Assembly: GCF_001439925.1 (NCBI RefSeq)
Contig: NZ_LMBV01000008.1
Span: 111,022 to 175,021 of the forward strand
DNA length: 64,000 nucleotides
DNA from: Peribacillus muralis
GTDB taxonomy: Bacteria; Bacillota; Bacilli; Bacillales; DSM-1321
Reading direction: 5' to 3'
This document shows positions 43,002 to 51,246 of the stretch, in pieces. Both the position numbers and the translations under genes were made by a program. Position 1 is the stretch's first letter. Each line of letters begins with the position of its first letter. The notes under the pieces are model-generated. The model did not search any database, was not told the origin of the DNA, and saw only the letters and a list, made by a program, of their open reading frames with translations.

Positions 43002-44204
43002 ATGGATGCTACTGAATTAAGAAAAAAATTTGCCGAAAGCTATGGATACGAGGAAGGTGTCCGGACCTTTTTTGCTCCGGGCCGAGTTAATTTCATAGGG
43101 GAGCATACCGATTATAACGGTGGTTACGTACTTCCAGCCGCATTAACGGTCGGAACATGGGCGGCCGTCTCTACACGTGATGATGGTGTATACCGGTTTT
43201 GCTCGACGAATTTTGGTACGCGTTTGGAGTGCAGCGTTCACGAGCTCGTTTATAAAAAAGAGGATGATTGGGCGAATTATCCAAAAGGTGTCTTATCTGA
43301 ATTGATCCAGTTTGCCGGTCCGGATAAATCCAAGCGGTATCTTGGTGCCGACATTCTATATCATGGCAACATCCCAAACGGAGTCGGCCTGTCATCATCT
43401 GCATCGATTGAATTGGTGACTGGACTTGCTTTAAGCGAATTGGCAGGGTTTGATATTCCGATGATCGAGTTAGTAAAGCTGGCACAGCGCGCCGAAAACA
43501 ATTTTGTAGGGGTTAACTGTGGAATCATGGACCAATTTGCAGTTGGCATGGGGAAAGAAGGACAAGCACTTGCTTTAAAGTGCGATACACTGGCATACCG
43601 TTACATTCCAGTTAAAAGTTACGGTTATAAAATTGTCATCACCAACACGAATAAACGGCGTGAACTTGCCGATTCGAAATATAACGAACGCCGCAGCGAA
43701 TGCGAACAAGGTGTGGAGCTGATCAAAAAAGTAATGCCGCATGTTCAGGCTTTAGGCGATCTTGACTTGGAGGATTGGGAGAGGGTCCGCCACGTTATAA
43801 AGGATCATGTTATCAGCCGCAGGGTTGAACATGTGATTACTGAGAATGAACGAGTTTTAGCAGCAGTGAAGGTCCTTGAAGCAAATAATTTAACGGAGTT
43901 TGGTGCATTGATGATTGCATCACATGAGTCACTGCGTGATTTATATGAAGTGACGGGAATCGAGCTTGACACCATTTTTGAGGAAGCGTCGAAAATCGAC
44001 GGTTGCATCGGTACGTGCATGACAGGGGCAGGATTCGGCGGATGCACCGTCAGTCTCGTTAAAGAAGAAGCCGTCGCTGACTTTAAAGAAACCGTGGCAG
44101 AAAATTATACAAGGAAAACAGGTCTTGTGCCAGCGTTCTACATTTGTGAAATTGGCGGCGGAGCAAAAGAAATGCAAGAGGTAGAGAAGCAAAGCCAATT
44201 GTAG
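43002..44204 (+). CDS. galK: galactokinase
   Basis: 400 residues of the GHMP kinase superfamily. The galactokinase signature G-R-V-N-F-I-G-E-H-T-D-Y-N-G-G is at about 27-41, the ATP-binding G-V-G-L-S-S-S-A-S is near 128-136, and the C-terminal M-T-G-A-G-F-G-G-C motif is present. It phosphorylates alpha-D-galactopyranose at C1. No galE, galT or galM is in the window, so only the first Leloir step is encoded here. Its position between the two secreted glycosidases points to galactose arriving through the galactofuranose transporter and converting to the pyranose form. GAAGG precedes the ATG. Confidence 0.95.
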   Translation: MDATELRKKFAESYGYEEGVRTFFAPGRVNFIGEHTDYNGGYVLPAALTVGTWAAVSTRDDGVYRFCSTNFGTRLECSVHELVYKKEDDWANYPKGVLSELIQFAGPDKSKRYLGADILYHGNIPNGVGLSSSASIELVTGLALSELAGFDIPMIELVKLAQRAENNFVGVNCGIMDQFAVGMGKEGQALALKCDTLAYRYIPVKSYGYKIVITNTNKRRELADSKYNERRSECEQGVELIKKVMPHVQALGDLDLEDWERVRHVIKDHVISRRVEHVITENERVLAAVKVLEANNLTEFGALMIASHESLRDLYEVTGIELDTIFEEASKIDGCIGTCMTGAGFGGCTVSLVKEEAVADFKETVAENYTRKTGLVPAFYICEIGGGAKEMQEVEKQSQL

Positions 44205-44386
44205 AGATTGATGGTAATGGACAGATCGGCCTCCAGGCAGTTGCGTAAACGAAGATATCCGGAAAGCCTTTAAACCTCGAAAAGGACTTTGTGGAAGCCA
44301 CGGACATACAGGCTAGCTTACTTCAGCATAGATGATCAATGGTAATGGCAGTCCGAGCTTCGTTCTATGAATCTAAAAAAACCAAC

Positions 44387-44416
44387 GCCCCCGACTAAAT
44401 AAGTAGGGGGCTTAAT
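44387..44416 (+). terminator. galK terminator
   Basis: GCCCCC / GGGGGC stem followed by TTAATAAAC; the T run is poor. Confidence 0.55.
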
Positions 44417-44518
44417 AAACTAAAAAACCCACTTCATTAATGCTTTTAAAACGCCTCCAATTCTCCGTTCCGCATAGAATTACATCAGCGAATGCCCTCT
44501 TTGCTTTTGCGGAAAATC

Positions 44519-44570
44519 ACAAAAATTCGATGTTTATTGTAAATACATCCTGTTGAGAACCATTTATGAT
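44519..44570 (+). promoter_or_regulatory. tlpA-GH127 operon promoter with shared motif (site 5)
   Basis: ACAAAAATTCGATG from 44519 and TTTATTGTAAATAC ending at 44546, then TATGAT at 44565-44570, an 18-nt gap. Over a 28-nt window it aligns without gaps with site 1 (28553-28580). Confidence 0.6.
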
Positions 44571-44626
44571 GAATGTAGGCGCGTCATGATAGCGCTGCCA
44601 ATTTGAGTGTGAAAAGGAAGGTTTAT

Positions 44627-45226
44627 ATGAAGAAAAACTTATGGCTATATATAGCTCTCTTACTCGTTGTAAGCTTTGCCACCTTCCAGGCTGTGAAAAA
44701 TATGGCAGCCACCAAGGCAGCAGACGTAGGAGAGGTTCACGGTTTAGATGCCGAGGGCTTGGAAAAAGTCGTTAAGCGGGCCGATTCTGGACAAGAGCGA
44801 GAATCAACAAATGTCAAAGCACCCTCGTTTACTCTGAAATCATTGGATGGCTCCGAATATGTATCGATTGGAGGAAAAAGAAAAAAACCGGTCGTTTTGA
44901 ATTTTTGGGCGAGCTGGTGTGATGCCTGCTCATTGGAAGCTGTCGAGCTTAGGAAGCTTCATGAGCAGTATAAGGACCGAATCGATTTCTATGGAATTAA
45001 TGTGACAACAGAGGAACAGCCCGAAAACATTAAAGCCTTCGTTACAGAAAACGAACTTACCTATCCTATTTTGCTGGATGAGCATAAGCGTGCGGCCGAT
45101 CTTTACGAACTGCATTCGCTACCCACCATGTTCTTGATAGATGAAGAAGGCTACGTGGTCGATACCTTCCACATGGTGGATCAGCTTGAACTTGCAGAGA
45201 AGATAGGGCGTCTCGCAGGAAAGTGA
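44627..45226 (+). CDS. membrane-anchored TlpA/ResA-like thiol-disulfide oxidoreductase
   Basis: 199 residues. One N-terminal membrane anchor (about residues 5-20) is followed by an extracytoplasmic thioredoxin fold with W-A-S-W-C-D-A-C (redox C-x-x-C) and the cis-proline region L-P-T-M-F-L-I-D. It is the ResA/TlpA type that reduces disulfides on exported proteins. Its partner here may be the secreted GH127 enzyme encoded next, whose catalysis depends on zinc-bound cysteines. ATG 44627 has AAGGAAGG upstream; the earlier in-frame GTG at 44603 is rejected. Confidence 0.9.
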   Translation: MKKNLWLYIALLLVVSFATFQAVKNMAATKAADVGEVHGLDAEGLEKVVKRADSGQERESTNVKAPSFTLKSLDGSEYVSIGGKRKKPVVLNFWASWCDACSLEAVELRKLHEQYKDRIDFYGINVTTEEQPENIKAFVTENELTYPILLDEHKRAADLYELHSLPTMFLIDEEGYVVDTFHMVDQLELAEKIGRLAGK

Positions 45227-45254
45227 GTTCCCTTTTTAACAAAGGAGGTGATCG

Positions 45255-45347
45255 ATACGCGAAAAACTTATAGCAGTGAAGGGGGGATTTCCGGTAAAAG
45301 TGGAAGGATCGAATTTTATTAAATTGATAGTGAGGTGGATTCGTTGA
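45255..45347 (+). CDS. possible leader peptide coupled to the GH127 gene
   Basis: A 30-codon frame (R-E-K-L-I-A-V-K-G-G-F-P-V-K-V, later F-I-K-L-I-V-R-W-I-R) ends with TGA at 45345-45347, which overlaps the TTG start of the GH127 gene. Upstream lies AAAGGAGGTGATC (45241-45253), fully complementary to the 16S rRNA 3' tail. The codon at proper spacing is ATA, not a standard start. An alternative GTG frame at 45248 gives 24 codons. It may be a translational-coupling leader or simply an exceptional Shine-Dalgarno. Confidence 0.3.
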   Translation: MREKLIAVKGGFPVKVEGSNFIKLIVRWIR

Positions 45348-48300
45348 AAGGCAAATTAACAATTGTTCAGCTTCTTATTCTAACTTTATTCATAACGTGT
45401 GCGTTCCCGTTTTCTACGCAAGCGGCCGTACCAAAAAAACATGAAATTCCGGACTATTTCGCGGATCATTTCGACAAAACGGTCATTAACGATAACTGGA
45501 ATGTAATCGAAGGTCCATGGTCCATCGATTCAGGCAAGCTTACGGTAAGTAAGGGCGCGGGATATAAGGCCATCGCCAATCAAACTGCCGTTCAAGACTT
45601 TACGGCAGAGACTGATATCAGCCTCGCAGACCAGAATGGTGATGCTGGGGTATTGTTTCGGGTTAACGGAGCTGTACCTGGTGTTGACAACGTCAAGGGC
45701 TATTATGCGGGCGTGTCGGCTAACGGAACCGGGTCCGTGTTTCTTGGTCGCATGAACAATAACTTTACTGAATTGAAACGGACTGAGGTTACAATCAAAC
45801 CGAACACCTCCTATACGTTAAAGGTGACAGCTGTTGGAGATAAAATCCAAGTCCACTTAAATGGTGACCTGGTGCTTGAACAAACCGACAGCACATATAC
45901 AGAAGGCAGTATCGGCATTAGAAGTTACAACTCCCAGCCTTCCTTCGATAATTTTAAAGCCAGCACAAAGGGCGGCAGCAGCCTTTTCGAAGATAAATTC
46001 GACAATGCTCCAAACCAGGCCATCTCTTCATGGAATATCGTGAAGGGAAGCTGGCAGCTCTCTTCAGGGTCCTTACGGGGAAATAAGGATGAAAACAATA
46101 AGATCCTCATTAAGGATAAGGCATTCGATGACATGACCTTGGAGGTTAATCTAAAATTACCTGGTGATACAGGGAATGGAGATGCGGGTCTGTTATTCGG
46201 GATGAAAAAAGCGTACCCTGGAGATGCCAATATAGACGGCTTTTATGCAGGCATAGGCAGTGATGGCAACGTAACGCTTACTGAATGGAAAAATAAAAAG
46301 CGGACGGTGCTGGAGTCTTTGAAGGCATTTGATCGCATGGAAGCGAATAAGCCTTACCACCTAAAAGTCGTGACGAGCAAAAATACGATTAAGGTGTACG
46401 TAAACAATACGGTCACTCCAATGATCGAATATCATGGTAAAGGCAGGGCGCTTAACCTTAAAGGTGGAGTCGGGTTGCAATCTGACCAATTCGAAGCGTC
46501 TTTCGATAACTTCATTGCAAGTGCATATGTAGTGCAGGAAAGGACGTTTAAAGAACCGGTTGTTAACAAAAAACCGCTTAGTGAGACGCCATTTACGCCA
46601 CTTCCTCTTGGCTCGGTGCAGGCCAAAGGCTGGCTTCAAGAGCAGCTTGAGCTTCAGCGTGACGGAGCTACCGGTCATGCGGAGGATCTGTACGGAGAAT
46701 TGGGAACGAATGCAGCATGGTTAGGCGGCAGTGCTCCTGAATCCGACTGGGAACGACCTGTTTATTATTTGAAAGGCTTGGTTCCGCTTGCTTATACATT
46801 GAATGACAAGGATCTGATTGCCACTTCCCAAAAATGGATCAACGCCATTTTGGCGAGTCAGCAAAAGGACGGATCGTTCGGTCCGGAATCCAATGAGGAT
46901 TGGTGGCCGCGCATGGTAGCTCTTTATGCGATGAAGGATTATTACGAAGCGTCAGGTGATAAGCGCGTCCTTCCATTCATGACGAACTACTTTAAATATC
47001 AAGCCGCTAATTTGCCGGCCCAGCCTTTAAAGGATTGGGGCAAGATCCGGGTGGGAGATAATATTGATACCGTCCTTTGGCTTTACAACCGAACGAATGA
47101 TGCCTTCCTGCTGAAGCTGACGGATACGCTGGCAGGCCAGGCTTACCCGATTGCCGACATATTCAGCCAAAATAAGTTTCAAGACTTTGGCAGCGATTTT
47201 CAGCCAATCCATTCAGTCAATGTGAATGAAGCCATTAAAATGCCTTCGATTTATTATCAACGTTCACATGCCAAAAGCGATCGCGACGCGTTCAATGCAG
47301 GGGTCAAGAATTTAGCCAATCATAATCAGATCACCGGGATGACTTCCGGTACTGAGATGCTAGCTGGAACATCTTCCACGCAAGGTGTGGAGCTGTGCGC
47401 GATTACAGAACGAATGCAAAGCAATGAGGAAGCGGCGATGATCCTCGGGGACCCGCACATCGGTGATGATCTGGAAAAAATCACCTTCAATTCTCTTCCG
47501 GGGGCGATGGATAAGGAAATCAAGAACCACCAGTATTATTCATTGCCTAACCAAGTGGAGAGCAACCATGCAGATCATGGCTATAAACAAAATTATTCCA
47601 ATGGCATGATGCCTTCGCCGACTTCAGGATATTCATGCTGCCGCTTCAATATGCATATGGGGTGGCCATACTTCGTGAAGAATATGTGGGCAGCATCCAA
47701 TGATGGAGGCATTGGCGTCATTGCCTACGGACCGAGCCAGGTATCCGTAAGGCTGAAAAAAACAGATGTTACGATTAAGGAGACGACCAACTATCCTTTT
47801 GAGGATAAAATCAAATTTAACATCACCACTTCAAAAAAGGTGAAGTTCCCACTCAAGCTGCGCATTCCCGCGTGGTCGGTCAAACCTAACGTAACGGTGA
47901 ACGGAGAGCCTGTTAAAGGTATAAAAGCAGGTGAGTATGTAAGCATCGACAGAAAGTGGCAGAGCGGTGATAAAGTCGTTCTTCAAGTACCGATGAAGCT
48001 AAAAACTACAACGTGGATCAATAATTCGATTGGCATTGAACGCGGTCCGCTCGTGTATTCCCTGCAAATGAAGGAAAATTGGCAGATTCAAGACAAGCCG
48101 ATTGCTGAATTGCCAGGATTCGATGCGTCTGAGCTAGGATTCAACGAGTATACGGTTAAAGCCGATAATCCTTGGAATTACGGGTTGCTCATCGACCGGG
48201 AGCATCCGGAGAAATCCATTGATGTGATTACCGGACCAATGCCGGACAATCCGTTCAAGCAAGCGACGACTCCGGTTAAGCTGGTAGCCAAAGCGAAAAA

Positions 48301-48847
48301 AATTCCAACATGGGGCAAAGCGGCCAATAATGTAGAAAGCGCAGAGCCGCCTGTTGGTCCACTTCTCTCTAAGGAGCCGACGGAAAACATTACACTTGTA
48401 CCATATGGAGCACAGAACCTGCGCGTCACCTACTTCCCCGAAGTGACGGAGAAAATGACGGATACAGGTGCAGCCAAATATGAAGCGGAACAAGCAGGAC
48501 TATTCCGCGCATCCGTGAGAACCAACGAACCCAATGCATCTGGTGGGAGCTATGTCGGTGGTATCGATTATGATGACAGTTATGTGAAGTTCGATTCAAT
48601 CCATGTTCCTGAAACGGGTAAATATAACGTTGATATTTGGTTCGCTAATGGACTCGATCCCGCAACAGGCAAACTCACTGTCAATGGGAAAACACACGCA
48701 TTGACCTATCAAAATACAGGTAACTGGGGTCGCTTCATGGCCACTAAAATGGAAGTACCATTGAAAAAAGGCACCAATACGATCACGTTCATGAAGAATC
48801 AAGGGTTTTATGAGCTGGATTATATCGTGGTCAGGCCGCTGCAATAG
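45344..48847 (+). CDS. secreted GH127 (DUF1680) furanosidase with carbohydrate-binding modules
   Basis: 1167 residues. The signal peptide (cleavage near T-Q-A-A, about residue 29) is followed by two related concanavalin-like modules (about 40-215 and 218-395), each with a G-D-A-G-V/L-L-F core and an F-D-N-F-x-A-S end. The GH127 barrel (about 415-1010) comes next, then a C-terminal CBM6/35-like module. The zinc/cysteine catalytic set is visible: G-V-E-L-C near residue 684 and S-C-C-R-F near 764, the second Cys being the usual nucleophile. Known GH127 enzymes are beta-L-arabinofuranosidases. In this setting a galactofuranose-bearing glycan is a likely target. TTG 45344 has GTGAGGTG 6 nt upstream. 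It is co-transcribed with the thioredoxin-like gene. Confidence 0.9.
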   Translation: MKGKLTIVQLLILTLFITCAFPFSTQAAVPKKHEIPDYFADHFDKTVINDNWNVIEGPWSIDSGKLTVSKGAGYKAIANQTAVQDFTAETDISLADQNGDAGVLFRVNGAVPGVDNVKGYYAGVSANGTGSVFLGRMNNNFTELKRTEVTIKPNTSYTLKVTAVGDKIQVHLNGDLVLEQTDSTYTEGSIGIRSYNSQPSFDNFKASTKGGSSLFEDKFDNAPNQAISSWNIVKGSWQLSSGSLRGNKDENNKILIKDKAFDDMTLEVNLKLPGDTGNGDAGLLFGMKKAYPGDANIDGFYAGIGSDGNVTLTEWKNKKRTVLESLKAFDRMEANKPYHLKVVTSKNTIKVYVNNTVTPMIEYHGKGRALNLKGGVGLQSDQFEASFDNFIASAYVVQERTFKEPVVNKKPLSETPFTPLPLGSVQAKGWLQEQLELQRDGATGHAEDLYGELGTNAAWLGGSAPESDWERPVYYLKGLVPLAYTLNDKDLIATSQKWINAILASQQKDGSFGPESNEDWWPRMVALYAMKDYYEASGDKRVLPFMTNYFKYQAANLPAQPLKDWGKIRVGDNIDTVLWLYNRTNDAFLLKLTDTLAGQAYPIADIFSQNKFQDFGSDFQPIHSVNVNEAIKMPSIYYQRSHAKSDRDAFNAGVKNLANHNQITGMTSGTEMLAGTSSTQGVELCAITERMQSNEEAAMILGDPHIGDDLEKITFNSLPGAMDKEIKNHQYYSLPNQVESNHADHGYKQNYSNGMMPSPTSGYSCCRFNMHMGWPYFVKNMWAASNDGGIGVIAYGPSQVSVRLKKTDVTIKETTNYPFEDKIKFNITTSKKVKFPLKLRIPAWSVKPNVTVNGEPVKGIKAGEYVSIDRKWQSGDKVVLQVPMKLKTTTWINNSIGIERGPLVYSLQMKENWQIQDKPIAELPGFDASELGFNEYTVKADNPWNYGLLIDREHPEKSIDVITGPMPDNPFKQATTPVKLVAKAKKIPTWGKAANNVESAEPPVGPLLSKEPTENITLVPYGAQNLRVTYFPEVTEKMTDTGAAKYEAEQAGLFRASVRTNEPNASGGSYVGGIDYDDSYVKFDSIHVPETGKYNVDIWFANGLDPATGKLTVNGKTHALTYQNTGNWGRFMATKMEVPLKKGTNTITFMKNQGFYELDYIVVRPLQ

Positions 48848-49090
48848 GATGAGCTAATTAAAAAGGCACTGACAAAAGAACGCAGTCAAAGGGGAGGACC
48901 GGACAAGAAGGGAACATTCCTAGCGGCCTGCTTATCATCTTGATTGATAGATTATATCTGATAGCATGGCAGCCTTGAATTCTATAATATTCAGGAATCC
49001 AACTCAAGGAAAGAAACAAAAAAAGAGATAAACTTTAAAATGAAGTTGAAGAATGCTGAATACTTTGATAAAATAAAATAAATGAAAAGA
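48848..49090. other. intergenic region upstream of the riboswitch
   Basis: About 240 bp with no recognised gene or terminator. It presumably holds the serA promoter close to its right end. Confidence 0.35.
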
Positions 49091-49160
49091 CTATGTGCAA
49101 CTGGCGAAACACGGATAACCGTGAGGGAACACATAGTGTCGTAGCCGTTCGCCTGGGCAG
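49091..49160 (+). ncRNA. ZTP (pfl-motif) riboswitch aptamer of serA
   Basis: P1 stem CTATGTG (49091-49097) / CACATAG (49130-49136) encloses the conserved ACTGGCG, a CACGG / CCGTG hairpin and GAGGGAA. The second half contains GCCGTTCGCCTGGGCA, the hallmark of the pfl/ZTP aptamer. It senses ZTP/ZMP (AICAR), a signal of low 10-formyl-tetrahydrofolate. Placement before serA fits, because serine supplies one-carbon units. A terminator overlaps its 3' edge, so ligand binding would permit read-through. Confidence 0.85.
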
Positions 49161-49196
49161 AGGTAAGGGATTTTATCCCTTGCCTCTTTCTGTTTA
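49159..49196 (+). terminator. riboswitch-controlled terminator
   Basis: AGAGG-AAGGGA / TCCCTT-CCTCT hairpin with TTTCTGTTT, starting in the last bases of the ZTP aptamer, so that folding of the aptamer and of the terminator are mutually exclusive. Confidence 0.88.
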
Positions 49197-49258
49197 TTAC
49201 CAGATTTTCATGAGTTAACATTTTGAAACCATCATAATTGAAAAGAGGAGCAAACGAC

Positions 49259-50458
49259 ATGAGTACAATCACTTTAGAAAAAGCGAAAACGATCAAAACG
49301 TTAAATAATATTGCCCAAAGCGGGTTAAATGTATTCAATAAGGATGGCTTTACAATCGATAATGACAGCGAAAATCCTGATGCCATCGTTGTTCGCAGCT
49401 TTAATATGCACGCAATGGAACTTGGATCCGATTTAAAAGCGATCGCAAGGGCAGGGGCGGGAGTCAATAATATTCCGGTCGATAAATGCACGAAGCAAGG
49501 AATCGTTGTTTTCAATACCCCAGGTGCGAACGCCAACGCAGTAAAAGAGATGGTTCTGACGTCATTGATGGCGTCATCTCGTAATCTCTTTGCCGGTGTG
49601 GCATGGACTAAGGCGTTAGAGGGAGAAGGAAAACAAATTCCTAAGCTTGTAGAAGCAGGGAAGAAACAATTTGTCGGGAAAGAAATCAAGGGTAAAACGC
49701 TGGGTGTCATCGGCTTGGGAGCGATCGGTGCGCTAGTAGCGAATGATGCACTCGATTTGGACATGGATGTCATCGGGTTTGACCCGTTCATTTCCGTCGA
49801 TACAGCTTGGAATCTATCACGCAATGTTCAGCGCGCGATGACGCTTGAACAGCTGTTTGCTGAATCGGATTACATAACGGTACACGTTCCATTGACTGAT
49901 GACACAAGAGGTATGTTTAACCAAGAAACATTTAGCATCATGAAGCCTGGCGTTCATATTTTGAATTTCTCACGCGGCGAGCTTGTGAATGAAACGGATA
50001 TGGAAGCAGCACTAGAGAGCGGGATTGTCGGTCAGTTCATTACAGACTTCCCGAATGAAAATGTGTTGAACATGAAAAATGTTGTACCAATCCCGCATCT
50101 TGGTGCTTCTACGCAAGAATCGGAGGAAAACTGTGCCATCATGGCAGCTCGTCAAGTGAAGGGCTTTTTAGAAACAGGGAACATCAAAAACTCCGTGAAT
50201 TTCCCGAACACCTCCCTTCCTTTTACAGGCAAGCGACGTGTAGCCACTTTCCACGAAAATGTTCCAAACATGGTTGGACAGATCACATTGGCTGTATCAA
50301 GCTTGAATTTGAACATTGCTGACATGGTGAACAGAAGCCGTGGGGGATATGCATATACGATCATTGACATTGACGGTGAAGTAAACGGTGATATCATTCC
50401 TGGCTTGGAAGCAAAAATCAAACAAATCACGGGTATCGTCACGACTCGCATCATTTAA
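49259..50458 (+). CDS. serA: 3-phosphoglycerate dehydrogenase
   Basis: 399 residues. The NAD-binding fold has G-V-I-G-L-G-A-I-G-A-L-V-A, the catalytic Arg/Glu/His are in V-V-R-S-F-N, the F-x-N-E-N region and P-H-L-G-A-S-T-Q-E-S-E, and a C-terminal ACT domain (about 325-399, F-H-E-N-V-P-N-M-V-G-Q) follows. It oxidises 3-phosphoglycerate to 3-phosphohydroxypyruvate, the first step of serine synthesis. This is the short form without the intervening domain. ATG 49259 has AGAGGAG 8 nt upstream. The ZTP riboswitch and terminator upstream provide control. Confidence 0.95.
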   Translation: MSTITLEKAKTIKTLNNIAQSGLNVFNKDGFTIDNDSENPDAIVVRSFNMHAMELGSDLKAIARAGAGVNNIPVDKCTKQGIVVFNTPGANANAVKEMVLTSLMASSRNLFAGVAWTKALEGEGKQIPKLVEAGKKQFVGKEIKGKTLGVIGLGAIGALVANDALDLDMDVIGFDPFISVDTAWNLSRNVQRAMTLEQLFAESDYITVHVPLTDDTRGMFNQETFSIMKPGVHILNFSRGELVNETDMEAALESGIVGQFITDFPNENVLNMKNVVPIPHLGASTQESEENCAIMAARQVKGFLETGNIKNSVNFPNTSLPFTGKRRVATFHENVPNMVGQITLAVSSLNLNIADMVNRSRGGYAYTIIDIDGEVNGDIIPGLEAKIKQITGIVTTRII

Positions 50459-50498
50459 ATTTACGTTGAACGAGCAGGAAGACTTTCCTGTTCAAATG

Positions 50499-50537
50499 AA
50501 AAAAGCCTCAATTCCGTTTAGGAGTTGAGGCTTTTTT
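50499..50537 (+). terminator. serA terminator
   Basis: AAAAAAGCCTCAA / GTTGAGGCTTTTTT stem with a 12-nt loop. Confidence 0.93.
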
Positions 50538-50749
50538 CTATAGTAAATGGATCGTCCTGTACACTGTTGACCCTCCTCCTTACTTTTACTTATAAAGATT
50601 TGGATAAAGGGATATCGCAGCCTTTGAAGTGAAATTGAACATACGATCCGCACAAACCCACTTAATAAAAAAACACTTACCCCTATCATTAGTGTTATTA
50701 ACAATTGGGATAAGCAAAAATATATCAAAAATTCAGCCTTCAAATAAAT

Positions 50750-51220
50750 TCAATGATGATGTTCATGACTTTCTTCTTGTTTTTGAATTCCTTTTTTCAA
50801 GAATTTCAATTCACTTTCAGAAAGTCTTCCTACGACAAACTGTTTTTGAGGCATAATGATTGAACCATCGTTACTAGCATGAACCTTTATATAATATAAG
50901 CCATCACCATCAAAGCTTTTACTTAAAGTATACGTACCATTTCCCTCTTTCTCAGCTTGTTCCATGCTATATTTGAGAGAGCCATCATGTTTCCATATTT
51001 TAAAATGAACAAAATCCGCGTTTTCAACCTTATTCCCACCTTGAGTGAGTACAGCCTTTATGGTCTCCTGCGTATTAGCTGAAAACGATGCTGGTATAAT
51101 TATTTCAGCTTCAAGTGGTGTTTCTTCTTTGTATAGAGCAGTAACATCCTTTTCAAGTGAACATGCACATAGTAATATGCTAAAAATAAAGATTAAAAAA
51201 ATACATATATTTTTTTTCAC
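50750..51220 (-). CDS. FixH/YtkA-like lipoprotein
   Basis: 156 residues. The lipoprotein signal ends in L-L-C-A-C; an Ig-like YtkA/FixH domain follows, with V-H-F-K-I-W-K-H-D-G-S and G-L-Y-Y-I-K-V-H-A, and the C-terminus ends H-E-H-H-H, which could bind metal. It lies 26 bp downstream of the PepSY-TM gene on the same strand, an association seen in Bacillus loci linked to metal or respiratory functions. The exact role is unknown. Confidence 0.78.
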   Translation of the reverse strand: MKKNICIFLIFIFSILLCACSLEKDVTALYKEETPLEAEIIIPASFSANTQETIKAVLTQGGNKVENADFVHFKIWKHDGSLKYSMEQAEKEGNGTYTLSKSFDGDGLYYIKVHASNDGSIIMPQKQFVVGRLSESELKFLKKGIQKQEESHEHHH

Positions 51221-51246
51221 GCAAAAGCCACCCTTTACATTTTGAA

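Larger units (their letters stand above)
44205..44626. other. intergenic region with terminator and shared-motif promoter
   Basis: Contains about 180 bp of unassigned sequence, the galK terminator at 44387-44416 and promoter site 5 at 44519-44570. No gene was recognised. Confidence 0.5.
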
